A stretch of 5,774 nucleotides of DNA. Source: CAZEJK01 sp964512045 (lineage in GTDB: Bacteria > Acidobacteriota > Thermoanaerobaculia > Thermoanaerobaculales > Sulfomarinibacteraceae). A model generated the notes under the pieces. That model did no database searches. It saw nothing but the letters and a program-made list of their open reading frames with translations, and was not told the DNA's origin. Below, piece by piece: positions 5,088-5,774 of this stretch (the first letter of the stretch is position 1; the number at the start of each line of letters is the position of its first letter). Both the position numbers and the translations under genes were made by a program. The stretch covers positions 1 through 5,774 of the forward strand of contig CAZEJK010000316.1 of assembly GCA_964512045.1 (NCBI GenBank), read 5' to 3'.

Positions 5088-5405
5088 ATGCAGCGCACCG
5101 CATTGGTAGCCCAGTTCGGCGACCTGTCGATGGTCGTGGTAGACCGCGCCTCGGCGGATGAGGCGTGCGCGTCGGCGCGGCTGCTCCTCGAGGTCCATAC
5201 CGGGATCATCGGTTGGATCCGGGTGTATGACGTTGGTGACGCCGTGGTGGTACACGAAGACCTGCCGGACGGAGAGATCCTCGTTCGAGCCATGCCGTCG
5301 AGGAGCGCCGCGTTCCGGCTGGTGGACAACCGCCTGGGATCGTACGCCGATCTGTGGCACGGCTCGTGGTGCCCGATCGAGGCGGCACGAACCGCAACGG
5401 CGTAA
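5088..5405 (+). CDS. Hypothetical protein, 105 residues
   Basis: I do not recognise this protein. It starts at ATG 5088 behind a good GGAGG and ends at TAA 5405. The chain is mildly acidic with alternating hydrophobic stretches (ALVAQFGDLSMVVVD, GIIGWIRVYDVGDAVVVHED) and a probable helix at DEACASARLLLEVH, which suggests a small alpha/beta cytoplasmic fold. It has no signal peptide, no transmembrane segment and only two Cys (in EACAS and SWCP). Third codon positions are strongly G/C as in the neighbours, which supports real coding. It stands alone, divergent from the DUF134 operon, and shares no clear operon with other genes in the window. A longer form from 4977 (142 residues) is possible but lacks a good ribosome binding site. 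Confidence 0.6.
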   Translation: MQRTALVAQFGDLSMVVVDRASADEACASARLLLEVHTGIIGWIRVYDVGDAVVVHEDLPDGEILVRAMPSRSAAFRLVDNRLGSYADLWHGSWCPIEAARTATA

Positions 5406-5467
5406 CACGGCGGAGCCGGAACCAAACAGGACCGGCCCTGGCCGCAGCGCGTGGTCGGTTCTCGGAT

Positions 5468-5680
5468 TCAACGCAAAGACGCAGGGGCGCAGGGACGCAA
5501 AGAAGGGGAGTGGGTAGTAGAGGTGCATGGTAGGCGCGGTCTTCTGGAAAACGGACGCCCCTTGGCGCTGGCTGGCCTCAAGCTGCGATCCCTCGTCCGT
5601 ATCCCAGAGCTCGCCAGGATGCTCCCGTCATGAGCTCCTCTTCCCCTTTGTGACGCAGTGTCTGGGCGCCTTTGCGTTGA
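5468..5680. mobile_element. MITE-like element with 8-base-periodic inverted arms
   Basis: The left arm (5468-5510) and right arm (5638-5680) are 43 bases each and match in inverted orientation at 29 positions, with the outer 11 bases perfect (TCAACGCAAAG against CTTTGCGTTGA). After TCA the left arm splits into 8-base units: ACGCAAAG, ACGCAGGG, GCGCAGGG, ACGCAAAG, AAGGGGAG. The right arm, reversed, begins ACGCAAAG, GCGCCCAG and ends TCACAAAG, GGGAAGAG. The 127-base centre shows no convincing gene. I recall similar ACGCA(A/G)AG-type dispersed repeats in many bacterial genomes. I could not find a clear target-site duplication. Short frames crossing it (5451-5633 plus, 5468-5716 minus) look spurious. 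Confidence 0.65.
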
Positions 5681-5681
5681 G

Positions 5682-5706
5682 AGTCCTGCCACACTTGCGC
5701 AGGACT
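5682..5706. repeat. Hairpin just outside the MITE-like element
   Basis: AGTCCTGC (5682-5689) and GCAGGACT (5699-5706) form a perfect eight-pair stem with a nine-base loop. No T-run follows on either strand, so it is not a standard terminator. From here to the window end I see no gene or other signal. Confidence 0.55.
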
Positions 5707-5774
5707 TCACGACCACCGACCAACGCGGCCGCGGGCCGCAACCAAAGTGATGCTTCGAAGCTGCCGGTCCCGCG

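Noticed and set aside
4441..5109. Plus-strand frame of 222 residues
   Set aside because: It runs antisense to the DUF134 gene and then through its promoter and the start of the 5088 gene, and shows no recognisable motif.
5511..5637. tRNA or small gene inside the MITE-like element
   Set aside because: No cloverleaf with a T-arm GGTTCGAATCC-type motif could be found, and the short frames crossing the region run into the repeat arms.

Overview
The window is high-GC DNA from what looks like a Gram-negative bacterium. The evidence is a lipoprotein carrying an MCE lipid-transport domain, a c-di-GMP-type HD-GYP protein, and AGGAG-type ribosome binding sites before every gene. The mix of HD-GYP, a DUF134-type regulator with a zinc-ribbon partner, and dispersed GC-rich hairpin repeats would suit a proteobacterium (delta-like) or myxococcal relative. 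No rRNA or other marker is present, so this is only a guess.

Layout. (1) Positions 1-1571, minus strand: a secreted Trp/Tyr-rich DUF6600-like protein whose frame is still open at the left edge. It has a Gly-aromatic tetrapeptide repeat and a long Ser/Arg-rich tail. (2) 1572-1814: divergent control region with an AT-rich island. (3) 1815-3844, plus strand: a two-gene unit, a GAF/HD-GYP protein followed by an MCE-domain lipoprotein with a long helical tail. (4) 3845-4016: a gap between convergent genes filled by three GC-rich hairpins at an exact 44-base period; the outer two lie in identical 47-base direct repeats. (5) 4017-4851, minus strand: a two-gene unit, a DUF134/UPF0251 helix-turn-helix protein followed by a Gly-rich zinc-ribbon protein. 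It is preceded by a near-consensus promoter whose -10 box lies inside a 22-base dyad. (6) 5088-5405, plus strand: a 105-residue protein I do not recognise. (7) 5468-5680: a MITE-like element with 43-base inverted arms built from 8-base units. The remaining right edge holds one hairpin and no gene I can support.

How the parts may work together (inference). Unit (3) could link cyclic-di-nucleotide breakdown to envelope lipid handling. Unit (5) looks like an autoregulated metal- or redox-linked module, since both proteins carry Cys-rich C-terminal regions. The gene at the left edge is an envelope or secreted protein of unknown role. The most striking items are the promoter dyad, the 44-base hairpin array and the MITE-like element; none is a proven new system.
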